Shown here piece by piece: positions 1 through 11,801 of a stretch of 64,000 bases of DNA. The DNA lies in assembly GCA_036346275.1 (NCBI GenBank), contig CM070723.1, positions 2,790,001-2,854,000 on the forward strand, read 5' to 3'. The notes below the pieces were generated by a model. The model did no database searches and had not been told where the DNA came from. It was given only the letters and a program-made list of their open reading frames with translations. Origin of the DNA: Otatea glauca. Its lineage: Eukaryota; Streptophyta; Magnoliopsida; Poales; Poaceae. The position numbers and the translations under genes were made by a program. Positions within the stretch are counted from its first letter, which is position 1. The number at the start of each line of letters is the position of its first letter.

Positions 1-474
1 CACCCCAAGCAGCGGAAGGGTCCGATAGTCCTCACTTCTTCCCCACGCCACCAAAACGTGGCCGCGCCGCACGCCGCCGAGGCCTCCCGAGCCGACCGAC
101 CCGGAGGCCAAGGCCACCTACCAAAACCTCCGGGGGTAGAGCACGCGCCGCCGTAAAGACATGCACGCCCCGCCCTATCGCCCGGAGCCACCTCGCCACC
201 GCCCGCATCATTGTGGCGGCCGGATGGGTCCGCAGACAGCGCCGCCGCACCGCGAGCCACAACAGCCTCGCGCGCCCCGGCGCTAACGCCGGTGATGCCT
301 ACGACATTCGCGCTACCCTTGAGGCGCGGAGAAAGATGGCGAGGAGGTCGCCCACTCACGGGTTCGCGCAGCGGCACCACCACCGCAGCCCGAGCCCCGA
401 CGGTCCTGGACCGCGAGCGTTCTGCCAGGGGATCCGCCAGGCGGACTTCCCTGCCAGATTCCGAGCGCCTACCA

Positions 475-960
475 ACATTGCCAAATACACCGGGGCCACA
501 AACCCAGGTGTCTGGCTCGAAGATTACCGGCTCGCATGCGGGCGGGAGGAGCAACGATGACCTCTTCATCATCCAATACCTTCCCATCTACCTCGCAGAC
601 TCGGCCCGAGCCTGGCTCGAGTACTTGCCGGCCAAAACCATCAGGGACTGGACCGACTTGAAGGCCCTCTTCGTCGGCAACTTCCAGGGCACTTACAAGC
701 GCCCTGGAAACTCCTGGGACCTGAAGGGCTGCAAACAGCAGCCAGGGGAAACCCTCCGGGACTACATCCGGCGGTTTTCCCGCCAGTGCAACGAGCTCCC
801 CGACATCTCCGACGCCGATGTCGTGGGAGCATTCATCTACGCACCTCCCGCAAGGCCTTGGTACACAAACTAGGCTATCTCAAGCCCGTAACTACCAAGG
901 AGTTCTCGATATCGCCACTCAACCACGCCCCGCGAGGAGGCCGTGGGGGCCATCTTCGAG
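475..960 (+). pseudogene. gag remnant (retrotransposon gag family)
   Basis: The translated core contains ADSARAWLEYLP, then FVGNFQGTYKRP, LRDYIRRFSRQCNELPDI and DADVVGAFI. These are the hallmark blocks of the plant retrotransposon gag domain (PF03732 type), the structural protein of the virus-like particle. The longest open stretch stops at 873. The continuing gag sequence (ALVHKLG..., then VGAIFEGGK at about 943) lies in two other frames, so at least two indels break it. No zinc knuckle is readable downstream. The N-terminal part (about 1-470) is open in some frames but is low-complexity and Arg/Pro rich, and I could not align it to anything. Confidence 0.8.
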
Positions 961-1299
961 GGAGGAAAGGCCCAGCCAGAACCCGGCGTCCGCATCGGGT
1001 CCCCTTCTGACCGCTCCGACAAACGGAAGCGGCACGGGAAGCAGATCCGCGAGCCCCAAGTGGTCGCCACCGTCGACCGCCCTGCCAAGCAGCAGGTGCG
1101 ACCGACCGTCGCGCCCGACCACTTCGAGAAATTGATGGACGGCCCGTGCCCAAACCACGGGTTCTCCGTCAAACACAAGTACCGGATCGCGAGGTCCCGA
1201 GGCGTTACCTCTCCGGCGCCCCGCAACGCGCGCGGCAAGGGAAGAAGTTCACGCGCGCCCCGCGGTCGCAGAGAAAAAGGCAGACGATGAGTTCCCTGA

Positions 1300-1591
1300 A
1301 CCCGACGGCTGCCTCATGATCTTTGGAGGACCGGCCTGCTATGCCGACAAGCGCCGGCTCAAGCTCGCTTATCGCGAGGTCCATACCGTCGCGCCATGCG
1401 TCCCCCAATACCTCCGGTGGTCGGAGTTCCCGATCACCTTTGATCGGACCGACCACCCCGACCACGTTCCACAGCCGGGGAGATACCCCCTGGTGGTCAG
1501 CCCCGTCGTGGGGAAGAAGCGCCTTTCAAAGGTGCTCATGGACGGAGGCAGCGGCCTCAACATCCTCTACGTCGAGACGCCGACGCTATAG
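1300..1591 (+). pseudogene. Aspartic protease remnant of the Tat element
   Basis: The reading frame contains GGPACYADKRRLKLAYREV followed by FDRTDHPDHVPQPGRYPLVV and the active-site block KVLMDGGSGLNILY. In Tat-lineage elements the catalytic Asp sits in D-G-G-S, not the D-S/T-G seen in most retroviral-type proteases, so the catalytic Asp is present here. The frame is closed by a stop at about 1589, and the next pol segment is in a different frame. About 700 bases (1592-2300) between it and the RT show only fragmentary frames. Confidence 0.75.
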
Positions 1592-2299
1592 GGATCCGCG
1601 CTTAACCCTCCGACCAAAGAAGGCGCCTTCCATGGCGTCATTCTCGCCGAGAGGCCCATCCACTCGGGTAGATCGACCGCCGCTACCTTTGGGGAACCGG
1701 AAACTTCCGCACCAAACCCTCGCTTTGAGGTCGTGGATTTCCTGTTCTTACCATGCCATCTGGGACGGCCATGTTACGCCAAGTTCATGGCGGTCCCCGC
1801 CACGCCTACCTCGTCAAGATGCCAGGCCATGGGAGTCATCATCGTGGCATCGTCTTTCCAGCTTGCCTACAATCGCGAGCGCAGTTGATTGTGAGCTTGC
1901 CTCGGCGATCATCGCGTCGCCGAGCTCGACAACCTCGTGAGGGAAGCCTCGAATCCGCCCCGAGTCCAGCAAGTCGGGCGGATCCTTCAAGTCCGCCGAG
2001 GACACGAAGGAGGTCGCGGTCGATCCTCGTGACCCGACCAAGACCGTGCGGATCGGAGCCACGCCCCGCCAAATAGGAAAGCGCCGTCGACTTCTCCGCA
2101 CCAACAAAGACGCCTTCGCATGGAGGTCCTCCGACATGCCAGAATCACAAGGAAGTCGCCGAGCACTCCTTGAGCATCCGACTGTGCTCAAAGCGGCCGC
2201 CTAACGCCGCGCCGCTCGACGAGGAGAAGCGCAGATCATAGGGAGGAGATCGCCAAACTTCGCTGCGCAGGTTCAGAAAGAGGTGCGCCACCCCGAGTG

Positions 2300-3150
2300 G
2301 CTAGCCAACCCCGCACTTGTAAAAAGAAAATGGGTAATGGAGGATGTGCGTTGACTATACGAGTCTCAACAAAGCATGTCCCAAAGATCCGTTCCCTTTG
2401 CCCCGCATCGACCAAGTCATCGACTCCACCGCAGGGTGCGAGTCCCTCTCTTTTCCGGATGCCTACTCGGGCTACCACCAAATTGCGCTAAGGGAGTCCG
2501 ACCAGCCCGCGACTTCCTTCATCACCCCGCTCGGCTCATTACGCCACGTTACGATCTTCGTTCGCCTAAAGAACGCGGGCGCTACATACCAGCGATGTAT
2601 GCAAACGTGCTTCAATAACCAGATCGGCCGTAACGTTGAGGTGTACGTCGACGATATTGTCGTAAAAACCAAGAAGGCCGACGACCTTGTCCCCGACCTG
2701 GAAGAGACCTTTGCGAACCTTCGACGATTCCGCATAAAGCTCAATCCTGAGAAATGCGCGGGGTCCCCAGAGGAAGCTCCTTGGCTTCATTGTCTCCGAG
2801 CGAGGCATCGAGGCCAACCAGAGAAGATATTGGCAATCGCAAGGATGGGCCCAATCAAGAACCTCAAGGGGTCCAGAGGTCGACCGGATGCCTAGCGCTT
2901 TGAGCCGCTTTCGTGTCTCGCCTCGGCGGCGCGAATGCTACTCTACTGTGCTACTCAAGAGATCCGACCGCTTTAGTTGGACCCGTAAGCTCAGAGGCCC
3001 TCACCGCCAAGGCCTTCTGTCCTCGCCTCGGCCCTGTCGCCCGGCACCGGGAGCCATTGCTTTCTACATCGCCGCCACTACCCAAGTCGTCAGCGCGGCC
3101 CTCGTGGTGGAGCGAGCGGAAGAAGGCCGCGAACTTAAGGTACAACGGCC
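2300..3150 (+). pseudogene. Reverse transcriptase (and start of RNase H connection) remnant, Tat element
   Basis: RT motifs in order: CVDYTSLNKACPKDPFPLP, FPDAYSGYHQIAL, a degraded copy of the block usually reading PFGLKNAGATYQR (here VRLKNAGATYQR), the catalytic YVDDIVVKTKK, and FRIKLNPEKCA. Both catalytic Asp residues of YVDD remain. The following segment (about 3050-3150) reads IAATTQVVSAALVVER and KVQRP, the connection that precedes the Tat RNase H. It then stops abruptly, and integrase core sequence follows directly. Reading requires frame changes near 2340, 2760 and 2890, so it cannot make an active enzyme. Confidence 0.85.
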
Positions 3151-3841
3151 ATCTTCTTCCGCGACATAGTCTTTCGATTCGGAGTCCCAAACTCCATCAT
3201 CACCGACAATGGAACGCAGTTCACGGGGAAGGAATTCCTCGAGTTCTGCGATGACTTCAACATCCGCGTCGATTGGGCGCCGTGGCCCATCCGCGACCAA
3301 CGGCCGTGTCGAAGCGCAAACGGCATGATCCTTCAAGGGCTCTGCCGCGGATCTTGATCGGCTCAAGCACTTCGCGAGGTATTGGGCGACCGAGCTACCC
3401 TCCGATCCTCTCGAGTCTACGGACCACGCCGACCGGGCGACCGGGTTCACACCGCTCTTTATGGTATACGGTGCCGAGGCCGCCTTGCCGCTGACACCGA
3501 GTATGGCGCCCAAGACCGCAAGCCTTCGAGGAGGCTCGGGGGCTCGCCGACAACAAGACTCGTCGACGGATCGACGAGGCGCATGACGTGGCCATCCCGC
3601 GATCGGCCGATATCAACAAGCTCGCGACATTACCACGGCCGCCCGTGTTCGAGGGCGGTCTTTCGATCGGGCGACTGGTCTGCGTCGGGTCCGCACCGGC
3701 AAGGATAAGCACAAGTCGTCGCCTCAGGAAGGCCCTTCACCGTCGTGCAGATCCTCCGGCCCGCACCTTCGGCCAAGGACACCGACGGCGCATCCTTCCA
3801 AATGCATGGAATATAGAAAAGTTAAGGCGATTCTATCCCTA
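3151..3841 (+). pseudogene. Integrase core and C-terminus remnant, Tat element
   Basis: Translation in shifting frames gives the integrase catalytic segment RFGVPNSIITDNGTQF with the second catalytic Asp (TDNG), then GKEFLEFCDDFNI. Degraded copies of the NGxxERANGMILQGLK and TRATGFTPLFMVYGAEA blocks follow, and a terminal NAWNIEKLRRFYP that usually closes Tat pol. The HHCC zinc domain and the first catalytic Asp segment are absent because of the deletion at about 3150. At least four frame changes are needed. Confidence 0.8.
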
Positions 3842-4500
3842 AACTCTTTTCCTCTTCCTAGCATGCTCTTTACTTTCTTCCTTCCGAGCACTGTCGCCAT
3901 GCGACGACTCGGTCGCCTTCGGCGCCCGCTCAGCGCTCCCTTGGCCGGGCTATGCTGGTTGATGACCCAACCGACCACAAGGTCCTTCCCGAGCGGTAAC
4001 CCTTTGACCCAAGTGCTCTGACCTCGCCCCGGCTATGGTTGCTAACACTTCGCGGAAGAAGGAAGTACCCGAGTGGAGTGACTTTTCGGTCGGCAGGAAC
4101 ACTCCTCCCCCGCACGAACTCAGCTATCCCACGCGCTTATGAGGGTACGTGACCCGACTGGTCATGAGGTCCATCCCGAGCGGTAACCCTCTCAACCCAA
4201 GTGTTACGGCCTACGCCCCAGGGGCTATGGTTGCTAAGTAGCACTTCGCGGAAGAAGGAAGTGCCCGAGTGGAAAGATCCTGGCCGGTCTAGAACACTCC
4301 TATCCCTCACAAGTGCGCCTAACCGCTGCATAGCCAAGTCTCCAATCCACCTCGCTCCTCCCAAATGACCCGACCTACGCATAAGTGACCCCTGCGGTCC
4401 TTAAGGCTATGGTCGCCAAACGCTCATCCTAAATACTAAAAAGGACGAGGGACGATTCGGGACTTGATAAATTCAAGATTGTTTAAATAGCGGTCTTTAC
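3842..4500. other. Non-coding spacer of the Tat element with a repeated block
   Basis: No coding signal. Two related blocks occur about 190 bases apart (roughly 3965-4100 and 4145-4290). Both contain a run like CCGAGCGGTAACCCT, then a GGCTATGGTTGCTAA segment, then CTTCGCGGAAGAAGGAAGT. They look like an old tandem duplication in the post-pol spacer. Confidence 0.5.
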
Positions 4501-7500
4501 AATCTAAGAAGGATAAAGCTAACTTTTTCTATTCTTCTTGGCGGGCGACCGGTGGCGAGGCGGAGAGTTGGCGCGCCTCGCTTCGGAGGCGGCTCGCGGC
4601 GGATGCGGTGGCGATCTCCGGGCGCGCGGCTCGACCAGAGCTCGAACCGGTCGATCTCTCGCCGATCCGGTTCCCCACCACGCGCCCCACCACCGCGAGG
4701 TCGATGCCGTCGTAGTACGAGATGGTGTTGACCTAGCCGATGAAGCTCAAGCGCCAGCCGGTGACCACCGCCTCTTCTACGGTCCGCACTTGGGCGGTAG
4801 CGGGGCAAGGGCACTGCGGGCTGCCGGCCCAAGGATGCGGTCGCAGACTTCGACCGCCTTGCGGAGGGCCTCCGGCCGGCGCTCATCCCGCCCGACCGTC
4901 CTCCGCAACCTTCAACGCCGCCGGGCCTCGCCCCGCCACGATCGCCACGTCGCGGGCATCCGGCCGTTCTGCGTCTCCACGGCGACGCCGATTCTTCTCG
5001 CCTCTCAGATTATGGAGATTTTGGATAAGTTCGCCTGTGGGTCGCACCCCAAACTTAATCAAGAATTGAGACACTTACGGCCGCAGAGTTGGTCGGATTG
5101 CCGCCCGACTTGGCGCCAGATGAAGTCTTCACTCGGCCGGCTCCTTCGGCGATCGCCGCTCACGGAGCGAACTCGGGCAGCGTCCCCCTGAGCCTTGTTT
5201 CGCTCGGTCCGCAGACGTGTTACCTGCGTCTGCGCGGTCCCCTCCGCGGCAACGGCGGCATCCTTGGCCTCGGTGACTCCGTCAGGGAGGACTCCAGTTC
5301 CGCCACTTTCGCCCTCAAGGCCTCGGCTCCTAGGCGCTCATCATGAAGGGCCTTTGTGGCCTCTTCAAATCCTTGGCGGATCACCACCGCCCGATCGCCT
5401 AATGCCTGTGGCCTCTGGGCTAGGCGCACTCAAGGCGCAACCGACCGCAGACTCCTCCACCGCACTCGCCCACGACCGCTTGAGCGCCGCAAGAGCTCAA
5501 CTCGACGCGACGGCGAGCCCGCAAGTGCTGCAAAAATATGGACACTCCGTTAGTCGCACGGAAGAACCATACAAAATGTGCAACGAATCGTAACTTTTGG
5601 CCGACCTACAGGCGATGGTGGACTCCCGACCATCATATCCGGTAGTGGTGGAAGACTTGAGCAAGGGCCGACCTTCACGGATCGCCCTATCTCGGCCGGC
5701 GTCCGGTAGCGCCTTGCCGGCGGGCGGCCCACTCGCTCTCCTCCGCGACCCAGATGCCCGACCGGAATTACACCGCGGGCGCGCGCTCGCCGCTGTCGGG
5801 CGGGACGTCGCCGTCAAAGCACCATGGGCAAGGGTGACGAGGTCAACCTTCGAAACCCCTCGGCGACTGCGCCGAGGAGCATCGGTCGGCACCTCCCCGG
5901 GACGAGGGGTCGGCCACCTCGTCGCCGGCTCCGCCACGATCGGCGCGATCACGGCGGCGCCATTGTCTCATCCTCCAAACGACGATCACGTCGTCGGTGG
6001 GTCTCGCCGAGGCGGCGGAAGTTCTTCGCACGACCTCCGGGTGGGGCCCCGCCCTCGAAGGCGATCGCGCCCTCGACGCCGACGCCGCGACTCGCCGACC
6101 CAACCGGGTCACCGGAATCACCGACGCCAGCATTTTATGAGCCGATGTGGCACGCCCACGGCCACCCCAAGATAGGCGCCTGACGTTGCAAAGATTCAAG
6201 AGTCGCTCGGCGGCTTTGCCAAAAGAAAATGCTCCAATAAAAGAATACACTTACAAAACCGAAGCGGGTGCGTGGCACGCGCGCTCTTCTTGCCGCCCCC
6301 GCCAAGGGTCAGTCGGCCGGCCGCTTCCCGGCCACCTCGGTAGACGCTACGACGACCGCAAGCGCAAGATCACCCCGCTGGGATCCGTGGGCCACGGGCC
6401 CGTGATGCCGCCGGCCGAGTCCACGCCGCCGCCGATCGGCAGATCGGAAAAACCCACCATAGGGGTGGCCGAGGCACTCCCGCGTTGTCGCTGGAGGTTG
6501 TCCCCACGGCGGTGGTCTCCGACACATCTCGCAAGGCAAGCCGCGCGCCTGCCGTTACTTTTCTTCCTCCTCCTTTCCTCCTTCCGCTTCTTGCGGGAGG
6601 AGTCAGCCTCTGCCGTCCTCGCCCGGGCGGCCGCCCGCGCTTCCTTATCCCCCGGGAGCGGCGCCTGGGAAGACATCCCCATGAGCCCCTGAGAGGATGC
6701 AGGAATGTCGGTCAAGTGCTAAAGGACAAAGAAAAGAGAAGCAGAAAGGAATTTCACCGGCTTACCAGATTTGGCGGAAAAGCCGCCGAGAATGGCTCCG
6801 GGTGGCCATCCGTGGCCACCGTGGCGCTTCCGCCCGTAACGGCCGCCACCCGGGCCTCCACCTCAGACGCGGCCAGCTCGGGTTATGCCATCCTCGCCCG
6901 GTCGGACGGCCCCGCATACCGGAACAGGGGGTGCGGCCTGTGCACAAGTGGTTGCACGCGCATCCCCATGAAGGCGCGCACAACCACGTCCCCGGTGAGC
7001 CCCGCCTCCTTTGAGCCCCGACCGCTCCACGATCGGGGCGGCTTGTTCTTCTCCTCTTTTGGCGCCCGGCCCACCGCTCCTCCGCCATGGGAAGCTCGCC
7101 GGTGAACGAGGGCGCTGTCGCCGACGTTTGAACGTAGAGCCATTCGAACGCCACCCTTGTTGGACGAGGGCGCTTTACCTCTGTGTACTCCGTGTTCGAC
7201 CGGGCGGCTGGAGGGCCAGCCACCTGTGGCGCGCGGCGTCCGACGGCTGTCCTTCCGAGCCTTGCTCGAAGAAGTGCCTCCACAACGCCCAGTCGCGGCT
7301 CGATCCCCAAGAAGGCTTCAGACAGCGTGATGAAGATGGCGATGTGGAGGACCCCATTGGGGTTGGTGGTGCACCTCCACCTTGTAATGAAACAACGCCC
7401 CGGACGAACGGGTGCGGCGGAGCCAAAGCCGCTCAAGAACGAGGCGGGCACCACGATCTCGCTCGCCCATGGCTGGGGTGGCAGCCCCGGCCGGCACCCT

Positions 7501-7551
7501 CCACCGGAAGGTCTGCGGCATGAGGAAGCCCTTCTTCACTGCCGAGCGCAC
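4500..7551 (-). pseudogene. Antisense ORF zone of the Tat element (gypsy-type transposase_28-like domain plus coiled coil)
   Basis: On the - strand, entering at about 7551, fragments read MPQTFRWRVPAG, then NPNGVLHIAIF and SEAFLGIEP, and then a stretch ending FEWLYVQTSA. This resembles the plant family called putative gypsy-type transposon domain (PF04195), often found antisense to pol in RIRE2-type elements. Further along (about 5429-5220) is a segment reading FEEATKALHDERLGAEALRA followed by KVAELESSLTE, an Ala/Glu-rich coiled coil that normally follows it. The intervening 6715-6347 segment is Arg/Lys-rich. Several frame changes interrupt it. Its function is not known; I infer only that it was once a single antisense gene. 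Confidence 0.6.
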
Positions 7552-8545
7552 GGCATTTGTCTTGCGCGAGCACTCGCCACGACATCTTCACAAGGAAGAC
7601 GGTGGAAGGTGAGAAAGAAAGGCTGGGGTTTTCTTTCCTTAGCTCTCTGGTGCTTTTCTTGTTTCAGAGGCAGAGACAGAGAAGGCAAGAAAGCGTGACC
7701 ACTCGAAAGCACCCAACGGGCGTATTTATAGAGGACGAGCGAACGCCGGCCAAGCAGGCGCCCCGTCAAGCGAAGCGTCGCGACCACCCTCGCTCGTCGC
7801 GCCACCGTAACTCCGGGCCCAATACCACTCCGCTTTTAATCCTGTCTTGTCAGGCGACAAGGGCCATAAAGACGCCGCCCCCGAACAACGTGTCCCGTAA
7901 CCTCTTGGTCTCCGCCTTTAGGCCGAAACGGTTGCTCCGGGACGCGCGCGAGAAGCCCACTGGGCCGCTGCAGCCCCAAGACGGCAAAAGCTTTGTGGCT
8001 TGCGCCAGGGGCCCAGCGAGGAGCTGTGGGTTCAAAAAGGCCTACCCCACCAGATGGGTATAAGGCCGCCCCAGCAAAACTTGAGCAAGGGGCAGGTATG
8101 AGGTGAGCCCCACGGTGGGCCCTCGGTTAGGTCGGCTGACGGCCTAATCACCTCTACTCGCGTCCGAGACCATACTTCACACTCTCCCGGGAGCTCATCA
8201 ATGAGCGACAGCCAGCTGTGCTCTGGGTCGGTGGACGACCTAGAGTCCATACGGGATTGAGTAGAGAAAGGTTTTTTATGGGTCGCCCCACAAAGCAGGC
8301 CAGACACCCTACTGCGGGACCGCCCGCTCGGAAGGGTCCCTCTTGGCGGGACCTCCCAGACCCACTCGGACTACCCGCTATTAGCTCCACGAGCACGGCG
8401 CTCAAACCAACGCAGTAAACGCGCTCATCCCTCGGGTCCCACACCGCGGATGGGGTATACATGTGGGATAGACGGCGGCCATTCCTCTCGCAGCTACCCT
8501 CGCCGACGAGGACTCGAGAAGGATGCCCCACGCCTAGCTACGACG
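7552..8545. other. Tat element spacer, no gene recognised
   Basis: GC-rich sequence between the antisense ORF zone and the tandem-repeat zone. Short frames exist on both strands, but none shows a recognisable domain. Confidence 0.4.
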
Positions 8546-10005
8546 GTAACGAGCACTCACGCCCAGCTATGACGGTAAACGAGCACTCACGCCCGGCTAC
8601 GACGGTAAACGAGCACTCACGCCCGGCTACGACGGTAGAACGAGCACTCACGCCCGGCTACGACGTTAAAACGAGCACTCGGACACGAACCTCTCGAAGC
8701 ATCCGGTCGTCCCCGCCAACCAAGGCACTTTCGGACACCGAACCTCACGGAGGCATCCGGTCGCCCCGCCAACCAAGGCACTCGGACACCGAACCTCACA
8801 GAGGCATCCGGTCGTCCCGCCGACCAAGGCGATCGGACACCGAACCTCACAGAGGCATCCGGTCGTCCTCGCCGACCAAGGCACCGTCTAGCTACGACGA
8901 TAAACGAGCACTCGGACACCGAACCTCACAGAGGCATCCGGCCGTCCCGCCGACCAAGGCACTCGGACACCGAACCTCACAGAGGCATCCGGCCGTCCCC
9001 CGCCACCAAGGCACCGTCTAGCTACGACGTTAAATGAGCACTCGGACACCGAACCTCACAGAGGCATCCGGCCGTCCCGCCGACCAAGGCACTCGGACAC
9101 CGAACCTCACAGAGGCATCCGGCCGTCCCTGCCACCAAGGCACCGTCTAGCTACGACGTTAAACGAGCACTCGGACACCGAACCTCACAGAGGCATCCGG
9201 CCGTCCCCGCCACCAAGGCACTCGGACACCGAACCTCACAGAGGCATCGGTCGTCCTCGCCGACCAAGGCATCGTTTAGCTACGACGTTAAACGAGCACT
9301 CGGACACCGAACCTCACAGAGGCATCCGGTCGCCCCGCCGACCAAGGCACTCGACACCGAACCTCACAGAGGCATCCGGCCGTCCCTGCGCCACCAAGGC
9401 ACCGTCTAGCTACGACGTTAAACGAGCACTCGGACACCGAACCTCACAGAGGCATCCGGCCGTCCCGCCGACCAAGGCACTCGAACACGGAACCTTACAG
9501 AGGCATCCGGCCGTCCCCGCCGACCAAGGCACTTGACACCAACCTCACAGAGGCATCCGGCCGCCCTCGCCGACCAAGGCAATCGTCTAGCTACGACGTT
9601 AAACGAGCACTCGGACACCGAACCTCACAGAGGCATCCGGCCGCCCCGCCACCAAGGCACTCGGACACCGTAACCTCACAGAGGCATTCGGCCGCCCCGC
9701 CGACCAAGGCACTCGGACACCGTAACCTCACAGATGCATCCGGCCGTCCCGCCGACCAAGGCGATTGGACACCGAACCTCACAGAGGCATCCGGCCGTCC
9801 TGCCGACCAAGGCACTCGGACACCGTAACCTCACAGAGGCGCCCGGTCGTCCCGCCGACCAAGGCACTCGGACAACCGAACCTCACAGAGGCATCCGATC
9901 GTCCCTGCCGACCAAGGCACTGTCTAGTTACGACGTTAAACGAGCACTCGGACACCCGAACCTCACAGAGGCATCCGGTCGCCCTGCACACCAAGGCACC
10001 GCCAC
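8546..10005. repeat. Higher-order tandem repeat array in the Tat 3' zone
   Basis: Two layers are visible. From about 8551 to 8670, a 30-31 bp unit beginning GAGCACTCACGCCC repeats about four times. From about 8690 onward, a ~51 bp unit containing CCTCACAGAGGCATCCGG and CCGACCAAGGCACT repeats many times. The 51 bp units are grouped in pairs separated by a ~28 bp linker, GTCTAGCTACGACGTTAAA. The linker occurs at 8886, 9016, 9145, 9274 and 9404, a period of 129-130 bp, then at 9585 and 9922, where one and about four extra 51 bp units were added. Open frames here are artefacts of the repeat. Confidence 0.9.
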
Positions 10006-10905
10006 AACGATTAAAATTAAAGCAAACTCATCGCAAAGACATTTTCATAAAGAAAAGAAAATTTCATTATAGGCTAATGAGCTCAAACTTTACACGACTT
10101 TACACACATGCAGCGACAGATACAAGAGTGGCCACGCCGCGCACTGGCAGGACTCTACCCACGCCTAGAACCTATCAAACATCCGTGCGGCATCGGTGGC
10201 ACCGACGGCATCTTTGGTAGGCCCTTGCTCGGTCGACGGACACCGCCGCGCCGCTGGCAACACGCCGATGCCTCACGCCGCTCAGCGACATCGACGCGCC
10301 GCACTAACCACGGTCGGCGCCTTGCGCAATCGCCTCCGAAGGGCCCCCTTACCACCTCGAGCCTCGGAACGGCCTCGGCGGTAGCGTCAACGAAGCGGCG
10401 TCACGGCTGCAGCTTCTTCCTCCCTAAGCTCGGCCATCGCTGGTCGAACTCACCAAAGCTCGGCGGAGGATCTTCTTCTTCCACCGCGACGCCATCGCGA
10501 AGCTAAAGACTAGAGGGTGTCTCGAAGCCATTTGAAAGAACAAAAGAAAAGCTCTCATCCCCTTCAAGCAAGCTACGATTGCACGATATATATATCCGGA
10601 CGAAGGAGGCTAAGCGTCTCGAGTAAATGCGGTGCCGAAAAACGAAGCATCCTTCACCAGAACCCGAGGCAGTCAAGAAGACGAGCAGGCGCGGCGCGCC
10701 AAACTATACTCGGCATGCGCAACGAGGCGAGTAAAAGCCCCCGGCGGTTCAAATGCCCCCGGCCAAACTCCGGGACAGCCGCCGGATCCAACGGCACACC
10801 GACGGAAATCGCTAACCGGATCGGTGGACCGACCTACCAGCCCGCCACCACTTTCGTCCAAGTTCAACCCCAACCGACCGCCAAATCGCTGGGAGTTCGG
10901 GACTC
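10006..10905. other. Tat element 3' spacer up to the LTR
   Basis: Starts AT-rich (10006-10110) and becomes GC-rich. No recognised protein. A purine-rich stretch (GGGAGTTCGGGA, about 10891-10902) lies just before the LTR and may be a degraded polypurine tract. Confidence 0.35.
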
Positions 10906-11801
10906 CGACGAATACTAATAAAAAGGATACCCCAACAGCCCGGCGACGAGCCGGCCTCAAGCATATTTCCACCAACAGCGCGCCGCGCCGCCACGACCGA
11001 ATCGCTGCGAGACCGCGCAAGGCATCCGCTCCCAACCGGCCGGGAAGCGAATCCGACTGCATAGCGCCCCGACCCTCTTGGCGGGCGGGATCTCCGACTC
11101 CAACCAAACCAAGGTGACGAACGCCGAGTGCCGCGTGTCAGGTCCTCATCGGCCTACCGCCACGTACCACCCGAATAAGGTCAATCAGAGCGACTATACA
11201 AGGGCAAGTGGCTCCTTCCCAAGAAGATCGGTGATCGCAGAAGACAAAGCTTCGGCCCATCAACGACCACGTAAAGACGAGCGCACGCTCCTCCCAAGGC
11301 GGCACCAACGCCACGCACTCGACGTCGGATTCGCAAGGGTCACAGAGGGCAAGTACGCTATTTCCCGGGGAATACCTAACCTCCCTGACCACCAAGGCTA
11401 CCAACCCAGCACGGGCAAGACGGGTGGCGACCAGTCCACAGGACGAAGGACCGGAGCTCCTAGCATAGGTCACCTCGCTCTTCCTCCCAACTCTCGATGT
11501 AACCTGCCCCTTCCTTCTGTATAAAAGGAGGCAGGGCTAAACGATTCGAGAAGAGCGAGAACGAGAGGGAGAGAGAGCGCTATCAAACCCATCTCGTTAA
11601 GCCATTGGCATTCTCGCTTGTAAAACTTTGTGCAGTCATCTGTACCAAGAGGAATACAACACCACCACACGAACTGGAGTAGGGACCTTCAGCCCGAACC
11701 AGTATACATCTTGGACTCACGAGTCTAACCATTCAGGGAGTGGAACGCGCGACCCCCTAGACTTACAAATTTACTTGCCGGCGCTCTAGAAAACGCCGAC
11801 A
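10906..11801 (+). repeat. 3' LTR of the Tat element
   Basis: About 896 bp, homologous over its length to the solo LTR at 33683-34576, which fixes its borders. The solo copy begins TGACGAATAC and ends CGCCGACA; here the first base is mutated (CGACGAATAC). A TATA box (TATAAAA) lies at 11520-11526, followed by a purine-rich GAACGAGAGGGAGAGAGAG leader and a shared terminal segment ending AAAACGCCGACA. Many 1-3 base indels separate the two copies. Confidence 0.9.
11520..11526 (+). promoter_or_regulatory. TATA box of the Tat 3' LTR
   Basis: TATAAAA within TGTATAAAAGGAGGC, conserved at the same place in the solo LTR (34288-34294). It lies about 275 bases before the LTR end. Confidence 0.6.

Larger units (their letters stand above)
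1..11801 (+). mobile_element. Tat-lineage Ty3/gypsy LTR retrotransposon, 5' end outside window, decayed
   Basis: One element reading on the + strand: gag, protease, RT, start of the RNase H connection, integrase, a long non-pol 3' zone, then an LTR. The order protease-RT-integrase makes it Ty3/gypsy. The protease motif DGGSGLNI, the RT core YVDDIVV and a long region between integrase and the 3' LTR carrying antisense coding remnants and tandem repeats are traits of the plant Tat lineage (RIRE2/Retand-like elements). All pol domains are split among frames by small indels, and most of RNase H plus the integrase N-terminus is missing. The 5' LTR and primer site lie upstream of the window. The base after the 3' LTR starts ACAAT, which would be the target duplication; this cannot be tested without the left flank. 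Confidence 0.9.

Noticed and set aside
8461..9021. 186-codon + strand frame rich in TSQRHPAVP-type repeats
   Set aside because: It is the translation of the 30- and 51-bp tandem array; length and repeat follow from the DNA repeat, with no start context or domain.
8546..10005. CRISPR-like array
   Set aside because: Repeats are head-to-tail with a fixed linker, no unique spacers, in a plant retroelement.
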